Positions 53,535 through 63,534 are shown, numbered from the stretch's first letter. The stretch is 64,000 nucleotides of DNA from MGIIb-O2 sp002494975 (GCA_028355015.1 JAOMRN010000003.1:1-64000), one strand, 5' to 3'. The notes: generated from the sequence alone by a model not told the origin. Program-made: numbers and translations.

Positions 53535-54221
53535 ATGAGGCCACTGATAGGTATTACTACCTCGGTAAATTCTAGAGATTATGAAATACCTAATCAATCA
53601 GTTGTAATATTACCAGAAAACTATCCTAAAGCAATCAGGAAAGCAGGGGGTATCCCTCTTTTAATATCTGAATGTGATGATGTGGACGAGCTCTTAGACT
53701 GTTTAGATGGATTAGTTATTTCTGGAGGAAGAGACATCAATCCTAATTTGTATAGTCAAACTCCTCATGAAAAAACAACTGATTTTAGTGACATACAAGA
53801 TTCATGGGAGATTTCTCTAATAGAAGGTGCAATAGAGAGGGGTCTCCCTCTTCTTTGTATCTGTCGAGGGCATCAATTACTTTGCGTAATCCGAGGTGGT
53901 CAATTGTTTCAGGATCTTCCTACTACTGAAGGATATGAAGAGCATGGTGCGACAGGTGGTAATTGGTCAGAACATATTATCAAACTTGAAAAAGATTCTT
54001 TAATATTCGAATTACTAGGTTCTGAAATTAGGGGAAACTCCGGACATCATCAAGGAGTATCTGATGCGGGAGATTTGAGAGTAGTAGGTAAGACATCAGA
54101 TGGTTTGATTGAGGCTGTTGAATTAAATGATTATCCCTTCTTAATTTCAACCCAGTGGCATCCTGAAATGTTGGGGCAAGATTCGGTATTTGAGGGGTTA
54201 ATTCAAGCCTCTTCAAGATAA
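53535..54221 (+). CDS. Peptidase C26 (gamma-glutamyl hydrolase-like) amidotransferase, copy 1
   Basis: A 228-residue class I GATase-fold protein of the PuuD/C26 group. GLVISGGRDINPNLY near residue 55, LPLLCICRGHQLLCVIRGGQ near 102 with the nucleophile Cys, and STQWHPEMLG near 210 with His and Glu are clear. Relatives hydrolyse gamma-glutamyl-gamma-aminobutyrate. The next gene is a paralog with similar motifs and 40 bp spacing, a tandem duplication. Actual substrate unknown. Confidence 0.87.
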   Translation: MRPLIGITTSVNSRDYEIPNQSVVILPENYPKAIRKAGGIPLLISECDDVDELLDCLDGLVISGGRDINPNLYSQTPHEKTTDFSDIQDSWEISLIEGAIERGLPLLCICRGHQLLCVIRGGQLFQDLPTTEGYEEHGATGGNWSEHIIKLEKDSLIFELLGSEIRGNSGHHQGVSDAGDLRVVGKTSDGLIEAVELNDYPFLISTQWHPEMLGQDSVFEGLIQASSR

Positions 54222-54261
54222 TATACAATTTGATTATTAATTATGTCTTGCACGGCTAGTT

Positions 54262-54969
54262 ATGCCGGTAGGCAATAGTCCAGTGATTGGTATTACTTGT
54301 CCTTCTCGACCTACTAAATGGGCTAATTGGGATTTAGATGCAGTAGTGTTACCTACGACTTATCATAAGATGGTGATGCAATGTGGAGGAATACCTCTAC
54401 TTATTCCTCCTGGCTGTAGTTCCGAAGTTATGAATAGGATTGATGGGTTAATAATCTCAGGTGGCCCTGACATTAATCCTCAGATATATGGTCAGAATAG
54501 TGGCTCATATACTAATGAAATATATCCTGCACAAGATGATTCAGAGATTGAGTTGATAAAATCTGCAATAGATAAGGACGTACCTCTTTTATGTATATGT
54601 AGAGGTTTTCAATTGTTATGTGCGATAAATGGAGGGGAGTTACATCAACATTTACCAGAAACAGTAGGGTATGAAAATCACGGTGGTTGGAACGGTAGAG
54701 TCACAGAGCATGGAGTAGATATCATAAAGGGTACAAAATTAGAGAAAATAATGGGTACACATATTACTGCTAATTCTACGCATCATCAAGGAGTTAGTAA
54801 TGCAGGAAATCTACTAATTTCTGCTTATTCAAGTCATGATAACTTGATTGAAGCAGTTGAAATTGAAGAACTTAGATTTTGCATAGGTGTCCAATGGCAC
54901 CCCGAGAGGATTAAACACACTAATTTGTATCTTGAGTTCATTGAAACAGCGCGAGGTTCATCACTGTAA
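54262..54969 (+). CDS. Peptidase C26 (gamma-glutamyl hydrolase-like) amidotransferase, copy 2
   Basis: A 235-residue paralog of the preceding protein. It has GLIISGGPDINPQIYGQ near residue 62, VPLLCICRGFQLLCAINGGE near 112 and VQWHPERIKH near 212. The two differ in the residue after RG (His in copy 1, Phe in copy 2), which lies next to the oxyanion hole region, so their substrates may differ. The start of CysRS is 24 bp downstream. Confidence 0.87.
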   Translation: MPVGNSPVIGITCPSRPTKWANWDLDAVVLPTTYHKMVMQCGGIPLLIPPGCSSEVMNRIDGLIISGGPDINPQIYGQNSGSYTNEIYPAQDDSEIELIKSAIDKDVPLLCICRGFQLLCAINGGELHQHLPETVGYENHGGWNGRVTEHGVDIIKGTKLEKIMGTHITANSTHHQGVSNAGNLLISAYSSHDNLIEAVEIEELRFCIGVQWHPERIKHTNLYLEFIETARGSSL

Positions 54970-54993
54970 TACGTGCACCGTGATTTGATAGGC

Positions 54994-56424
54994 ATGGCGC
55001 AGCGACTCTATGATACCCGTTCTCGCAGTAAGAGAACCTTAGAGACATTAGTCGATGGTGAAGTCGGAATTTATGTATGTGGTATTACTCCTTATTCTCC
55101 CAGCCATATTGGTCATGCACGTCAAGCCATTGCCTTCGATATCATAGTAAGGTGGCTAAGAAAGAGTGGTTTGAAAGTAAATCATATCACTAATTTTACT
55201 GATATTGATGATAAGATAATAAGTATTGCAAATGAAGAAAATATAGATTTTCTCGATGTCGCGAATAGAAATATTGATGACTATTTTGAAGTTATGGATT
55301 TACTGAATGTGATCCCTGCTGATGCATATCCTAGAGTTACAGAAACCATACCCGGCATTATTGACATGATTAAGAATTTAATAGACAAAGGTCATGCTTA
55401 CTCTTCATCCGATGGAGTTTACTTTGAAATTGATACTGCTCCTGAGAAGTATGGTCAGTTGACAGGACAAACATTAGAGATGGTTCGTGAGGGAGCGGGT
55501 GGTAGAGTTTCTGAAACTGGTTCTGGAAAAAAAAATCATAGAGATTTTGCTTTATGGAAAATAGCTAAACCTGGCGAACCATATTGGCCAAGCCCATGGG
55601 GGAACGGGCGCCCTGGTTGGCATATCGAATGTTCAGTAATGTCCTTGCAGCATCTTGGTGAAAAATTCGATATTCATGGCGGTGGTTCAGATTTAATTTT
55701 CCCTCATCATGAGGCAGAAATATTTCAATCAGAATGCTGCTTGAACCATGATCCTGTCGTACAATATTGGATGCACAATGGGATGATTAACGTTGATGGA
55801 GAAAAAATGAGTAAATCTTTAGGTAACTTTTGGACTATAAGGGATGCGATTTCTAAGATTGAACCATTGGAATTAAGATATAGTTTAATCAATGCCCCAT
55901 ATAGGCAACCTGTTGAATTTAATGATACGATACTTCAAGATTCTTCAAGTCACTATCATAAATTATTGTCTGCATATGGGGAAGGCCTTTCGAAATCAGG
56001 TAAAAGTGATTGGAACGATTTAGATTTTTTACAAACGGCTGAATTAAATTTTTCCAATGGTATGGACGATGATTTCAATACTAGGGTGGCAATAGTTGAA
56101 ATTCAATCCGTTGTCAAATATCTGAGGGAAAAATTAGATTCAGGTTCTGATAAAGAAATTTCATCAGCGGTCTCTTGGTTATCTGAGTTTGCAGGAAATG
56201 TGTTAGGAATATTGCCAGAAGATGAAGAGATTTTGGCAAACATTGAGAGGATTGAGGGTGAAAGAATGAGGCTCCAAGATCAAGTTATAGATTTACTCAG
56301 TCAGCGAAAAATAGCACGTCAGAATAAAGATTGGGGAAGAGCAGATTTAATTCGAAACCAATTAAATGAGATCGGAGTCATAGTTGAAGACTCTCCAAAA
56401 GGCCCTGTTTGGAAATTAAAATAA
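54994..56424 (+). CDS. cysS: Cysteinyl-tRNA synthetase
   Basis: A 476-residue class I synthetase. YVCGITPYSPSHIGHARQAI near residue 28 holds the zinc-binding Cys and the HIGH motif, WHIECSVMSLQHLGEKFDIH near 210 the Cys/His zinc site, and EKMSKSLGNFWTI near 272 the KMSKS loop. Charges tRNA-Cys. The GTG at 54973 would add seven residues; ATG 54994 (MAQRLYDT) is preferred by homology. Confidence 0.95.
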   Translation: MAQRLYDTRSRSKRTLETLVDGEVGIYVCGITPYSPSHIGHARQAIAFDIIVRWLRKSGLKVNHITNFTDIDDKIISIANEENIDFLDVANRNIDDYFEVMDLLNVIPADAYPRVTETIPGIIDMIKNLIDKGHAYSSSDGVYFEIDTAPEKYGQLTGQTLEMVREGAGGRVSETGSGKKNHRDFALWKIAKPGEPYWPSPWGNGRPGWHIECSVMSLQHLGEKFDIHGGGSDLIFPHHEAEIFQSECCLNHDPVVQYWMHNGMINVDGEKMSKSLGNFWTIRDAISKIEPLELRYSLINAPYRQPVEFNDTILQDSSSHYHKLLSAYGEGLSKSGKSDWNDLDFLQTAELNFSNGMDDDFNTRVAIVEIQSVVKYLREKLDSGSDKEISSAVSWLSEFAGNVLGILPEDEEILANIERIEGERMRLQDQVIDLLSQRKIARQNKDWGRADLIRNQLNEIGVIVEDSPKGPVWKLK

Positions 56425-56499
56425 TTTTCTAATTAATCAATTAAACAATCGAGATTTGATAGCGAAGCACCGATAAGTCGCGCCATATCGCATAGTATT

Positions 56500-57936
56500 G
56501 TGTCTGACCTGTCCGTGGTACAAGCTATGTTTGTGATATTGATAGTATCAGCTACTGCCACGGCTGGATGCCTAGAAGCGGTGGAATCAGAAATTAGTGC
56601 TGAAATTAATTGGGATGAAGATTTTATTTATGTCGACGACCCACTAACTCATAGTGACTCTAGAAATTTCATTGTAAGTTCTCCATTCTCTAATGAGACA
56701 TGGGGGAATTCTTCATGGGCGGTATTTGGAAATGAAGAAGGAGGGAACTGTTGTGAGCACTATCTCGCAGGAACTAAAGAAGGATGGATAGTTAATTTTG
56801 GAGGTGAATATCCAACATGGTCTGAAGATAGAGGACATACATGGCAAGAATATCAACCCACACTCTTATCACAAATCGGTTGCTTAGAACCAAAACCAAC
56901 ATTGCCCGGTCAAGAGGGTCTAGGGGAGGGGAGTATAGTCCAAGCAACAAATGGCGATTTGATATCTATGGGGTGGTTCCCATATCCAAGTGCTAGTGGG
57001 GCTGACCAATTCTATGCGTTTCTTTATGATGCTGAGGACCAAGAATGGAGTTGGTGTTTCAATAGAACACCTGAGCCATTCTATGACCGTTCATGGCAAG
57101 TCGAGGTAATTGGACCAATTAATGGTGGTATTTATGGTAATGGAGACTATGCGAGTCTAGTAATATCTAATTTTTGGCACCAAGTACAAAATGTAGGCGG
57201 GCAAATTTCTACTGATGGCCTAAATTATGATTATTTTCCATTCCCTGATAGGGACGCTAATCTAGATAATATTGAAGTCAATCTTATCTCTTCAGAGTTA
57301 GGGGTGGAGTGGGATTTCACTAAACCTCATAAAGAGATGCGATCATTTCCCGTGCCTTCTGGAGGATTGTATTTTCCTGATTATTTTATAGATGGTACTG
57401 ATGCATTTTTGGATACTTCTCTCAATTGGTGGTCGGCTACGAATGAGAATGGTTCTTCACTTCCTTCAGAATACTGTTCTTTTGATTCATCAAGCGCTTT
57501 ACATTGTGTGATTTCGGAAGGAAATTCATTGACTCATTTACTATCATGGGATGGTGGTGAAACATGGGAAAACAATACCTATGATTTATCTGAATCTGCA
57601 AGTGCTATAGAGGAATGGGAATATCATTCAAGTGGTATACATGACCTTTTCGTTCTAAATGTAAGGTACCAAAGTTCATCCGGTCCAGACATAGATGTTG
57701 CTTGGCATGTTAGAGAATTCTCAGAGAGCCTTATTCCTGATTCTCAAACATATATTGGTCAAGGGGATTTAGATTCTACTTCAGGAGCAGGTGCTGACAT
57801 ACGATTTGATTTTGCTAGTATGGGTATACTTCCGGATGGCGGTTCTTTTATTGCGTATCATGATTCATCAGATCCAGACCCTCTATTTGCAGTAGAAATG
57901 CTTCTACCTAGTAATTATCAAGATAATATGATGTAA
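56500..57936 (+). CDS. Secreted lipoprotein with Asp-box (BNR-like) repeats
   Basis: A 478-residue protein with a signal peptide ending in TAGC (lipobox), so a lipid-anchored extracellular protein is likely. Two Asp-box motifs are visible, SEDRGHTWQ near residue 112 and SWDGGETWEN near 350, typical of beta-propeller proteins like sialidases and photosystem II assembly-type proteins. Overall sequence is beta-rich and Trp-rich. Catalytic residues of a sialidase are not evident, so it may be a binding protein. Start GTG 56500 or GTG 56515 / ATG 56527. Confidence 0.7.
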   Translation: MSDLSVVQAMFVILIVSATATAGCLEAVESEISAEINWDEDFIYVDDPLTHSDSRNFIVSSPFSNETWGNSSWAVFGNEEGGNCCEHYLAGTKEGWIVNFGGEYPTWSEDRGHTWQEYQPTLLSQIGCLEPKPTLPGQEGLGEGSIVQATNGDLISMGWFPYPSASGADQFYAFLYDAEDQEWSWCFNRTPEPFYDRSWQVEVIGPINGGIYGNGDYASLVISNFWHQVQNVGGQISTDGLNYDYFPFPDRDANLDNIEVNLISSELGVEWDFTKPHKEMRSFPVPSGGLYFPDYFIDGTDAFLDTSLNWWSATNENGSSLPSEYCSFDSSSALHCVISEGNSLTHLLSWDGGETWENNTYDLSESASAIEEWEYHSSGIHDLFVLNVRYQSSSGPDIDVAWHVREFSESLIPDSQTYIGQGDLDSTSGAGADIRFDFASMGILPDGGSFIAYHDSSDPDPLFAVEMLLPSNYQDNMM

Positions 57937-57950
57937 TAAGAGTTGAAAAA

Positions 57951-58799
57951 ATGAGTAATTTAGCTGAATCAAACCATCTAAAGAAAAATTATAGATCAAT
58001 GATTCATGAGGTAATATTTGAGGCAGATACACCATCAGGGAAGTTATTTGACATTATTCTATTATTTTCTATTTCTGCATCTGTACTTGCAGTTTCTTTA
58101 GAAAGTGTTGACTCAATTAATCATGTATATGGGGATGAATTGTATGCCATAGAATGGCTCTTTACAATTCTTTTCTCTATAGAATATTTACTACGATTAT
58201 ACTCTGTTATGAAACCTATAAAATATGCAACATCATTCTTTGGTGTTGTGGATTTAGTCTCAATTTTACCCAGCTTTATAGGTTTATTATTTCCTTTAGC
58301 CGGTTTCCAAAGTCTTCTTGTACTTCGTGCACTACGCCTTCTAAGGATATTTAGGATATTCAAATTAACTCGATACCTAGGTGAAGCTACTGCATTAAGT
58401 CAAGCAATAATTAAATCTAAAAATCGTATTATTGTTTTTCTCTCTACTATTATAGTTCTCAGTTTCATAACTGGGGCTGGAATGTATTTAGTCGAAGGGC
58501 CTTCTAATGGTTTTACTTCAATACCTCAGAGTGTATATTGGGCGATTACTACACTAACGAGTACGGGATATGGAGATACGGTTCCTCAGACTCCGTTAGG
58601 GAAAATGCTTGCAATTTTTATCATGATTATGGGTTATAGTTTGATAATTGTTCCCACTGGAATAATTACAAATCAGTTGGTTAAATCCACTGAGATAAGT
58701 ACACAAGCATGCCCTTATTGCTCTAAAGATGGGCATGATATTAATGCTAAACATTGCAAATATTGCGGTACAGAACTTAATCCAGTAGACTTACAATAA
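57951..58799 (+). CDS. Voltage-gated potassium channel-like protein with zinc ribbon tail
   Basis: A 282-residue six-segment ion channel. Segments S1-S4 span about 25-140, with S4 LLVLRALRLLRIFRIFKLTR carrying regular Arg residues. The pore helix and selectivity filter are TTLTSTGYGDTVPQTPLGK near 200, S6 near 220-240. The C-terminal ACPYCSKDGHDINAKHCKYCG is a zinc ribbon (CxxC, then CxxC), an uncommon feature in channels of this size. It overlaps the 3' end of ileS by 23 bp on the opposite strand. Confidence 0.9.
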   Translation: MSNLAESNHLKKNYRSMIHEVIFEADTPSGKLFDIILLFSISASVLAVSLESVDSINHVYGDELYAIEWLFTILFSIEYLLRLYSVMKPIKYATSFFGVVDLVSILPSFIGLLFPLAGFQSLLVLRALRLLRIFRIFKLTRYLGEATALSQAIIKSKNRIIVFLSTIIVLSFITGAGMYLVEGPSNGFTSIPQSVYWAITTLTSTGYGDTVPQTPLGKMLAIFIMIMGYSLIIVPTGIITNQLVKSTEISTQACPYCSKDGHDINAKHCKYCGTELNPVDLQ

Positions 58800-61700
58800 A
58801 TTTCACATTAATTCCATCTACTTCGAAGGAATTGAGATTCTTAGGAATTTTTTCATCATTTAGAGTTGCATCCCCTGCTCTAGTTTCTGTCTGGATATGG
58901 TTCCAATCTTCCACAAACAGATCTTGTCCTTCAACCCAAACTTCTAGTTTTATAGATGATTCAACTTCAAGGTTCATTTCTTTCCTCTTAGCTTGTACAT
59001 GTCTAATAATATCTCTCGATAATCCCTTTGATAATAATTCTTCATCAAGTCTCATATCTAATACTAGTGAGACATCTCCTATTTCATCCACAGAAATAGT
59101 TGCAGCCGCATATCCTTCTTTTTCTACTCTCCTAATTTCTATATCTTCCATCGTGATATCATACCCTTCTAAGATACAGATTTCTGCCTCAATCTCAAGT
59201 AGAATATTATCTGGATCTGCTTCTGATAGTAAATTCAATACTGCTGGTAAATCTTGCCTACACTTTTTCCCTAATGCTTTTCTATTAGGCGCGATTTCAA
59301 TTTTTTGAAACCTATCTAGGTCTTCCTCTGTTGTCAAAGAAACAACGTTCAATTCTTCTGCTAAGATATCATGAAATTCAGATATATCGGGTCCTCCTAC
59401 TATCCATCCAGATTTGCAAGGTAATCGCTGTCTTCTACCTGCTTCTACTCTTACTCTTCTACCTGTTTCTGCTAATTTTCTAACTAATGCCATTTCTTGT
59501 TCTAGTACCCAGTTTTGAGTTGGTAAATTACTCGATACTAGTGATGAACCAACTGGCCAGTCTGCAAGATGAACTGATAATCCAGTCAAGTCTCTATGGA
59601 TTTGGTCTGGTATGAAAGGTGCTACCGGTGCCATCAAACGGCAAACAGTGAGTAAAATTTCATGTAAAGTATGTTGACAAGATCTCTTATCATTACTATC
59701 ATCTTCATTCCATAACCTTCTCCTTGATCTTCTGACATACCAGTTCGATAAATCATTAATTACAAAATTCTCTAGTTCTCTCCCTGCTTTATGGAAATCC
59801 CATGATACAAAATTTTCATGATAACTTTCAGCTACTGTGGCCATACGTGATAATACCCATTGATCAAGAGGACTCCTCTCCTTGACATTCACATGTCCCA
59901 AACTATCTTCAGGATCGAATCCATCTAGTGCTGCATAATCCGAGTAAAAACGATGTACATTCCATAGTGTCAGAAACATTTTAGCATAAGATTCTCTAAC
60001 TCCATTTGAATCGAAGTTAGTTGGTGTCCAGGGGGCGCTCTGTGTCATCATATACCATCTAATAGAATCTGAACCCTCTTTATTGAAATGGTCCCAAGGA
60101 TTGACTACATTTCCTCTCGACTTACTCATTTTCTTACCATCTTTGTCAAGGATATGTCCGAGTGAAAGACATCTTTTGTATGCTACATTATCGAAAACAG
60201 TAGTTGAAACGGCAAGTAGTGAGTAAAACCACCCTCTTGTTTGGTCTACGGCTTCACAGATATAATCTACCGGAAAAACTCCCTCGAATTTTTCTTTATT
60301 TTCAAATGGATAATGCCATTGAGCGAAAGAAGCACAACCTGAATCGAACCAACAGTCCATGACATAAGGTTCTCTAATCATTTCTCCTGAACATCCTTCA
60401 TTATTGCAATTTAATTTCACATCATCCACATATGGCCTGTGTAATTCAGGAGGTTTAGGAGAGTCATCTGTTTTCATAGACATCATTTCATCGATACTTC
60501 CAATACAATGTTCATACTGACACTCTTGACAAATCCATACAGGTATTGGTGTCCCCCAGTATCTTTCACGACTAATAGCCCAATCTTTGATATTTGAGAG
60601 CCATTCTCCCATTCTTTTCGAACCAGTCCATTCGGGTGCCCATTCTACTTCTGCATTATATTCTATAATTTGTTCACGCACTGCAGTCATTTTTACGAAC
60701 CAACTATCCATTGCGTAGTATAGTAGCGGATGATCAGTTCTCCAACAATGTGGGTAGTCGTGTGTGTAGATGTGTTCTCGATATAAACTACCATTTTTAC
60801 TAAGTAAGTCAATAATATCTGAGTCACACTCCTTAACATATCTACCATCCAATTCTTGGTGAGTACCCCGAATAAATTTCCCATCAATACCTACTGTATG
60901 TTGTGCTGGAAATCCTTCTTTCATACCAAGATTATAATCGTCTTCCCCATACATAACTGCTGTATGAACCACTCCTGTCCCATCGCTAGTTGTAACGAAA
61001 TCCGCTCCAACTACTGTCCACGCATTGGAATTACTTCCATCTATTGCACCCGGAAACAGTGGTTCATATGATTTACCAATTAATTCTGAACCAGGAAATT
61101 CTTCCAAAACTTCCATCTTATGACGTAGGACATTCCCTAGCAGATCTTTAGCCAGTATTAGTTCTTCACCTAGATTTGCACCCCCTCTACCTTCCCAAGA
61201 ATTAGATGGCTCAGCGGTCACTTTAACACGGCAATAAGTTACTTCAGGTCCTACTGCTAAACCTACGTTCCCAGGTAATGTCCAAGGAGTAGTTGTCCAA
61301 GCTAATATTGAGGCGTCGCTATCTGTTAATTTGAATTTTATAAAAACTGCTGGTTCCGAGACTTCTTTGTAACCCTGTGCGACCTCGTGACTCGAATAAC
61401 TAGTGCCTGTTTGAGGGCAATATGGTAATACTTTATGTCCTCTGAATAGAAGTCCCTTGTCGAACATTTGCTTCAACGACCACCAAGCTGATTCTATGTA
61501 ATTATCATGTAGAGTGACATAAGGGTCGTCCATATCTACCCAGAATCCCATTCTTTCAGTCATTTCTCTCCATGCCTGTTCATAAGTCCACACACTCTCT
61601 TTACATTTCTGATTAAATGCTTCCATGCCGTATGCTTCAATAGCCTCATTAGACATTAAATCAAGTTGTTTCTGGACCTCAATTTCCACAGGTAAACCAT

Positions 61701-61968
61701 GAGTGTCCCAGCCCGCTTTTCTTTCAACTATATGGCCTTCCATTGTTTTCCATCTACACACCATATCTTTGTAAAGTCGAGAAATTACATGATGGATTCC
61801 TGGTTTTCCATTTGCAGTAGGTGGACCTTCAAGAAAAGTAAATGGTGAGTTTCCATTTCTTCTTTGTTCAATAGATTGAGTGAATGTTTTTTCATTATTC
61901 CATGTCTCAATTAAAGAAGTCTCAAGAGCTACTGGGTCTAGTTCGCCAGCGGTCTTAGGTACGGTCAT
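58777..61968 (-). CDS. ileS: Isoleucyl-tRNA synthetase, IleS2-like
   Basis: A 1063-residue class I synthetase. The HIGH-region PPTANGKPGIHHVISRLYKD is near residue 50; a zinc-binding segment with CQECQYEHC near 450; the KMSKS-region KDGKKMSKSRGNVVNPW near 615; an anticodon-binding domain follows. The HIGH-region form and the length are those of the eukaryote-like IleS2 group, often mupirocin-resistant; this is from family knowledge, not shown here. Charges tRNA-Ile. Confidence 0.95.
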   Translation of the reverse strand: MTVPKTAGELDPVALETSLIETWNNEKTFTQSIEQRRNGNSPFTFLEGPPTANGKPGIHHVISRLYKDMVCRWKTMEGHIVERKAGWDTHGLPVEIEVQKQLDLMSNEAIEAYGMEAFNQKCKESVWTYEQAWREMTERMGFWVDMDDPYVTLHDNYIESAWWSLKQMFDKGLLFRGHKVLPYCPQTGTSYSSHEVAQGYKEVSEPAVFIKFKLTDSDASILAWTTTPWTLPGNVGLAVGPEVTYCRVKVTAEPSNSWEGRGGANLGEELILAKDLLGNVLRHKMEVLEEFPGSELIGKSYEPLFPGAIDGSNSNAWTVVGADFVTTSDGTGVVHTAVMYGEDDYNLGMKEGFPAQHTVGIDGKFIRGTHQELDGRYVKECDSDIIDLLSKNGSLYREHIYTHDYPHCWRTDHPLLYYAMDSWFVKMTAVREQIIEYNAEVEWAPEWTGSKRMGEWLSNIKDWAISRERYWGTPIPVWICQECQYEHCIGSIDEMMSMKTDDSPKPPELHRPYVDDVKLNCNNEGCSGEMIREPYVMDCWFDSGCASFAQWHYPFENKEKFEGVFPVDYICEAVDQTRGWFYSLLAVSTTVFDNVAYKRCLSLGHILDKDGKKMSKSRGNVVNPWDHFNKEGSDSIRWYMMTQSAPWTPTNFDSNGVRESYAKMFLTLWNVHRFYSDYAALDGFDPEDSLGHVNVKERSPLDQWVLSRMATVAESYHENFVSWDFHKAGRELENFVINDLSNWYVRRSRRRLWNEDDSNDKRSCQHTLHEILLTVCRLMAPVAPFIPDQIHRDLTGLSVHLADWPVGSSLVSSNLPTQNWVLEQEMALVRKLAETGRRVRVEAGRRQRLPCKSGWIVGGPDISEFHDILAEELNVVSLTTEEDLDRFQKIEIAPNRKALGKKCRQDLPAVLNLLSEADPDNILLEIEAEICILEGYDITMEDIEIRRVEKEGYAAATISVDEIGDVSLVLDMRLDEELLSKGLSRDIIRHVQAKRKEMNLEVESSIKLEVWVEGQDLFVEDWNHIQTETRAGDATLNDEKIPKNLNSFEVDGINVKFIVSLLD

Positions 61969-62073
61969 GTCGATACCGACAGGATATGCTTTCTTGAACG
62001 TGACTAATCAAGATGAAACTGAATTAGCAAATAACCACGCCTTCAAAAGGTAGTGCCTAGTGGAAGATATTAG
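61969..62073. promoter_or_regulatory. Divergent promoter region between ileS and the HMA-DUF4396 gene
   Basis: 105 bp between two divergent starts, so both promoters should be here. No tRNA, T-box-like or other structured RNA is visible; the GTCG-CGAC pair near the ileS start is too short to count as a hairpin. Confidence 0.35.
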
Positions 62074-62715
62074 ATGTCAGAGGCTGTTTCAATAGAGGTT
62101 GGTGGAATGACCTGTACTGGTTGCTCTGATAGAGTCAAAAATGCTCTTGAAGAAATAACTGGAGTTCATTCAGCGGAAGTTTCTCACGAATCAGGAATGG
62201 CTATCATTCAACACGATAATGTATCTAGAGATTCAATGGCATCTAGTATCCTATCGATAGGCTATACTGTTGATGGTAAGGGTGAAGAATTTAATTGGCG
62301 CGATAGTAGTGTTTGGAAACAATCAGCACACAATACAAAGTGGTGTTTAGTTGGTTGCAGTATTGGCGATTTTGGTACTATTGCAGCCTTCCAATTTGTA
62401 TTTACGGATTCAGGCTGGACTCCTATGATGATTATGTTACTGGCTATGTTTAATGGAATTATGACATCCATCGCACTTGAAACAGTAATTTTATCAGCTC
62501 AAATGGCTTTAAAAGAGGCTTTTAGGGTAGCAGTGGGGATGTCATTAATCTCAATGATTTCTATGGAGGCTGCAATGAATATAGTGGATTTAGCTTTAAC
62601 AGGCGGTGCTAAACTTACTTGGTGGGTAATCATACCTATGTTTATAGCGGGATTTCTCACTCCTTGGCCGTATAATTATTGGCGACTTAAAAAGTACGGT
62701 GTTGCATGTCATTAA
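62074..62715 (+). CDS. HMA domain fused to DUF4396 membrane protein
   Basis: A 213-residue protein. Residues 1-70 form a heavy-metal-associated domain with GGMTCTGCSDRVKNAL (the metal-binding CxxC). Residues 85-213 match DUF4396, with NTKWCLVGCSIGDFG and four hydrophobic segments, ending in PWPYNYWRLKKYG. DUF4396 proteins are often linked to copper handling, so a metal-binding or transport role is likely. It is cotranscribed with nadE after 12 bp, without a known link. Confidence 0.85.
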   Translation: MSEAVSIEVGGMTCTGCSDRVKNALEEITGVHSAEVSHESGMAIIQHDNVSRDSMASSILSIGYTVDGKGEEFNWRDSSVWKQSAHNTKWCLVGCSIGDFGTIAAFQFVFTDSGWTPMMIMLLAMFNGIMTSIALETVILSAQMALKEAFRVAVGMSLISMISMEAAMNIVDLALTGGAKLTWWVIIPMFIAGFLTPWPYNYWRLKKYGVACH

Positions 62716-62727
62716 GGTGGTATTAGA

Positions 62728-63504
62728 ATGTCGAAGTGGAAAAATCTTAGCGAAGATATCTCCAATTGGATTTTGGACTATGCCAATAGCAATAATATTT
62801 CTACTCTAGTAGTTGGAGTTTCAGGAGGTATCGATTCTGCTGTGACTTCTACACTCTGTGCTAAAACAGGTTTGAGAACTCTAGTAATCAACATGCCCAT
62901 ACATCAGAATGATTCAGAGTATAATCTTTCTAACCAACATATGATGTGGTTGAGGTCAAATTGGGATAATGTAGAAAGTCATATAATTAACTTATCAAAA
63001 ACTTTTGATGTTCTGAAAAATGAACTTAGTAAGAAAGAGGTCTCTGATATTGCTATGGTAAATACGAGAGCTAGGATCAGAATGGCAACATTATATTCAT
63101 TGGCTGGTTCAAATAATGGTATAGTAGTTGGGACTGGAAATAAAGTTGAAGACTTTGGAGTAGGGTTCTTCACTAAATATGGTGATGGGGGAGTTGATAT
63201 TTCTCCTATTGCTGATATGTACAAATCAGAGGTATATCTCTTAGCAGATTCTTTAGGTATAATTCAAGAAATCCAAGAAGCCGCACCTACAGACGGCCTT
63301 TGGTCCGATGGTAGAACTGATGAAGATCAAATAGGTGCGACATATGATGAATTAGAGTGGGCTATGAATGAAATTGACAACCCCTCTGCTGAAAAAGAAC
63401 TTAATGAAAGGCTTGCGGAAGTGATGAGAATTTATCTGAAACTTAATTCAATGAATTCTCATAAAATGAACCCAATTCCTATTTTTAAATATAATAAACG
63501 ATGA
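62728..63504 (+). CDS. nadE: NH3-dependent NAD+ synthetase
   Basis: A 258-residue NadE. VVGVSGGIDSAVTSTLCAK near residue 28 is the PP-loop, and GTGNKVEDFGVGFFTKYGDG near 131 and AAPTDGLWSDGRTDEDQIG near 185 the substrate sites. It has no glutaminase domain, so uses ammonia. It makes NAD+ from nicotinic acid adenine dinucleotide. Confidence 0.95.
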   Translation: MSKWKNLSEDISNWILDYANSNNISTLVVGVSGGIDSAVTSTLCAKTGLRTLVINMPIHQNDSEYNLSNQHMMWLRSNWDNVESHIINLSKTFDVLKNELSKKEVSDIAMVNTRARIRMATLYSLAGSNNGIVVGTGNKVEDFGVGFFTKYGDGGVDISPIADMYKSEVYLLADSLGIIQEIQEAAPTDGLWSDGRTDEDQIGATYDELEWAMNEIDNPSAEKELNERLAEVMRIYLKLNSMNSHKMNPIPIFKYNKR

Positions 63505-63534
63505 TTTCAATAGTAATAATCTTTCGCAAAACCC

